Origin: Patescibacteria group bacterium
GTDB lineage: Bacteria > Patescibacteriota > Gracilibacteria > UM-FILTER-43-11
Length of the DNA stretch: 7,050 bases
Direction of reading: 5' to 3'
Assembly (NCBI GenBank): GCA_018814945.1
Contig: JAHIYT010000020.1
Span: 1-7,050, forward strand
The notes under the pieces are model-generated. The model worked only from the letters and a program-made list of their open reading frames with translations, did no database searches and was not told the DNA's origin. A program made the position numbers and the translations under genes. Numbering within the stretch: the stretch's first letter is position 1; every line of letters begins with the position of its first letter. Positions 6,533-7,050 of this stretch are shown piece by piece.

Positions 6533-6561
6533 AGTATAGTGAACAGGTGTTCACCAGTCAA
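6533..6561 (-). promoter_or_regulatory. Sigma70-type promoter of recA
   Basis: On the minus strand, TTGACT (6556-6561, 5/6 to consensus) and TATACT (6533-6538, 5/6) are separated by exactly 17 bp (6539-6555). Transcription would start near 6526, giving a leader of about 27 nt before the recA ATG at 6499, with no Shine-Dalgarno sequence in it. This is the best-formed promoter in the window. Its spacer is occupied by the operator-like palindrome. Confidence 0.82.
6539..6554. promoter_or_regulatory. LexA (SOS) box-like operator within the recA promoter spacer
   Basis: This is a perfect palindrome, GTGAACA-CC-TGTTCAC, with 7-bp arms. It contains GAAC-N4-GTTC, the core of the DinR/LexA (Cheo) box known from Bacillus subtilis and other Gram-positive bacteria. 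It begins immediately after the -10 hexamer and stops 1 bp short of the -35, so a bound repressor would block RNA polymerase. Its position before recA, the archetypal SOS gene, supports the assignment. No lexA gene is in the window, so the regulator is inferred. Confidence 0.75.
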
Positions 6562-6574
6562 ACCAAAAATCAAA

Positions 6575-6607
6575 ATAAAAGGACACACTTAACGCATATC
6601 CTTTTAT
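6575..6607 (-). terminator. Probable terminator of the surface-protein gene
   Basis: ATAAAAGGA (6575-6583) and TCCTTTTAT (6599-6607) form a perfect 9-bp stem with a 15-nt loop. On the minus strand the hairpin starts about 30 nt after the stop at 6637, and its 3' arm runs into a T-rich tract (TTTTATTTTGATTTTT). The stem is low in GC and the loop is large, so efficiency may be modest. It lies 13 bp upstream of the recA -35 box and insulates that promoter. Confidence 0.65.
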
Positions 6608-6636
6608 GAAAGCCAAAAAATTGAGATAGACAAAGT

Positions 6637-7050
6637 CTAAACATCTTTTAATAATACTTTTTTTAGTCTTTTAAATGCAAAAAATCCAGTTGAAATCAGG
6701 GTAGAAATTATCAAAATCATCCATGTACTTACACCTACAGATGGAAGGTTTGGAATCTCCGGAGCTGTGTAGGCAATTACGAAATTTTGAGAATCTATTT
6801 CATTACCTTCTTTGTCGTAAGCTCGAACTGTGTAGGTATTTTCCCCCTCAAATAAAGTCCCATAACTTGTTGAAGCTATATAGCTCCATTCAGTTTCACC
6901 AGGGGTGTATTTTTGAAGTGTGTAATCACCAATTTTTAATTTATAGGTATTGCTTGGAGTTAGTCCACGGATTACGTGGTGATTTTCAGTTGTTTCGAGT
7001 TTGTTACCTATAATAGATGTAACCGCGAGTTTGATATTTTCAGTTGTTAT
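6637..7050 (-). CDS. C-terminal part of a cell-surface protein with an LPSVG-TM-basic anchor (N-terminus beyond window)
   Basis: An open frame enters from the right edge and ends at TAG 6637-6639, giving 137 visible residues (numbered from the edge). Residues 1-97 are rich in T, N, Y and alternating hydrophobics (for example GLTPSNTYKLKIG at 29-41 and ENTYTVRAYDKEGNEIDS at 70-87), as in Ig-like or fibronectin-III-like beta-sandwich modules. After a Pro-containing linker (APEIP) comes LPSVG (102-106), a hydrophobic helix (about 108-126, ILIISTLISTGFF) and a basic cluster KRLKK (127-131) near the end. This tripartite layout is that of sortase-type or similar C-terminal sorting signals, although V replaces the T of LPxTG. 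The protein is therefore predicted to face outward and be held in the membrane or attached to the envelope. The specific function and total length cannot be told. A hairpin terminator follows it. Confidence 0.75.
   Translation of the reverse strand: MTTENIKLAVTSIIGNKLETTENHHVIRGLTPSNTYKLKIGDYTLQKYTPGETEWSYIASTSYGTLFEGENTYTVRAYDKEGNEIDSQNFVIAYTAPEIPNLPSVGVSTWMILIISTLISTGFFAFKRLKKVLLKDV

Noticed and set aside
6723..7013. Plus-strand open frame of 96 codons
   Set aside because: It is antisense to the surface-protein frame, whose beta-sandwich/LPSVG/TM features and clean stop make it the real gene.

Overview
The window reads as chromosomal DNA from an AT-rich bacterium, most plausibly a member of the Candidate Phyla Radiation (Patescibacteria). 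That placement is an inference. It rests on an orphan VirB4/TraC-type ATPase, an MraY with the extended loop before its GTPTMGG motif, no visible Shine-Dalgarno sequence before any of five starts, short low-GC intergenic repeats, and a surface-protein tail with a sorting-signal-like end. All readable genes use the standard bacterial code. Every convincing gene is on the minus strand, so transcription runs from high to low coordinates.

In transcription order, the right edge (7050-6637) holds the C-terminal 137 residues of a cell-surface protein: a beta-sandwich-like region, an LPSVG motif, one membrane helix and a basic tail. A hairpin terminator (6575-6607) follows it. Next comes recA (6499-5459), driven by a good sigma70-type promoter (TTGACT, 17-bp spacer, TATACT). 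That spacer is almost entirely filled by a perfect 16-bp palindrome, GTGAACA-CC-TGTTCAC, which contains the GAAC-N4-GTTC core of Gram-positive-type LexA boxes. A strong hairpin terminator (5409-5446) ends recA. The replicative helicase dnaB (5297-3933) and mraY (3892-2840) follow, separated by 40 bp that contain a perfect 8-bp-stem hairpin, and are probably co-transcribed.

A 237-bp gap (2602-2838) follows mraY. It carries a four-copy heptanucleotide repeat, an extended -10 promoter, and a long apparent leader containing a TTCGAC/GCTCAGG-type repeat fragment. It leads into a 711-codon VirB4/TraC-family ATPase (2601-466). After a 102-bp AT-rich spacer with AATTACG repeats, the left edge holds the first 121 codons of a ThpR-type 2H phosphoesterase (363-1).

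The set is mainly housekeeping: recombination (RecA), replication (DnaB), peptidoglycan precursor lipid carrier loading (MraY) and RNA-end processing (ThpR). The VirB4 ATPase and the anchored surface protein are the envelope-related or accessory elements. I found no CRISPR array, tRNA, rRNA, transposon or clearly new multi-gene system. The most informative non-coding element is the apparent SOS operator built into the recA promoter.
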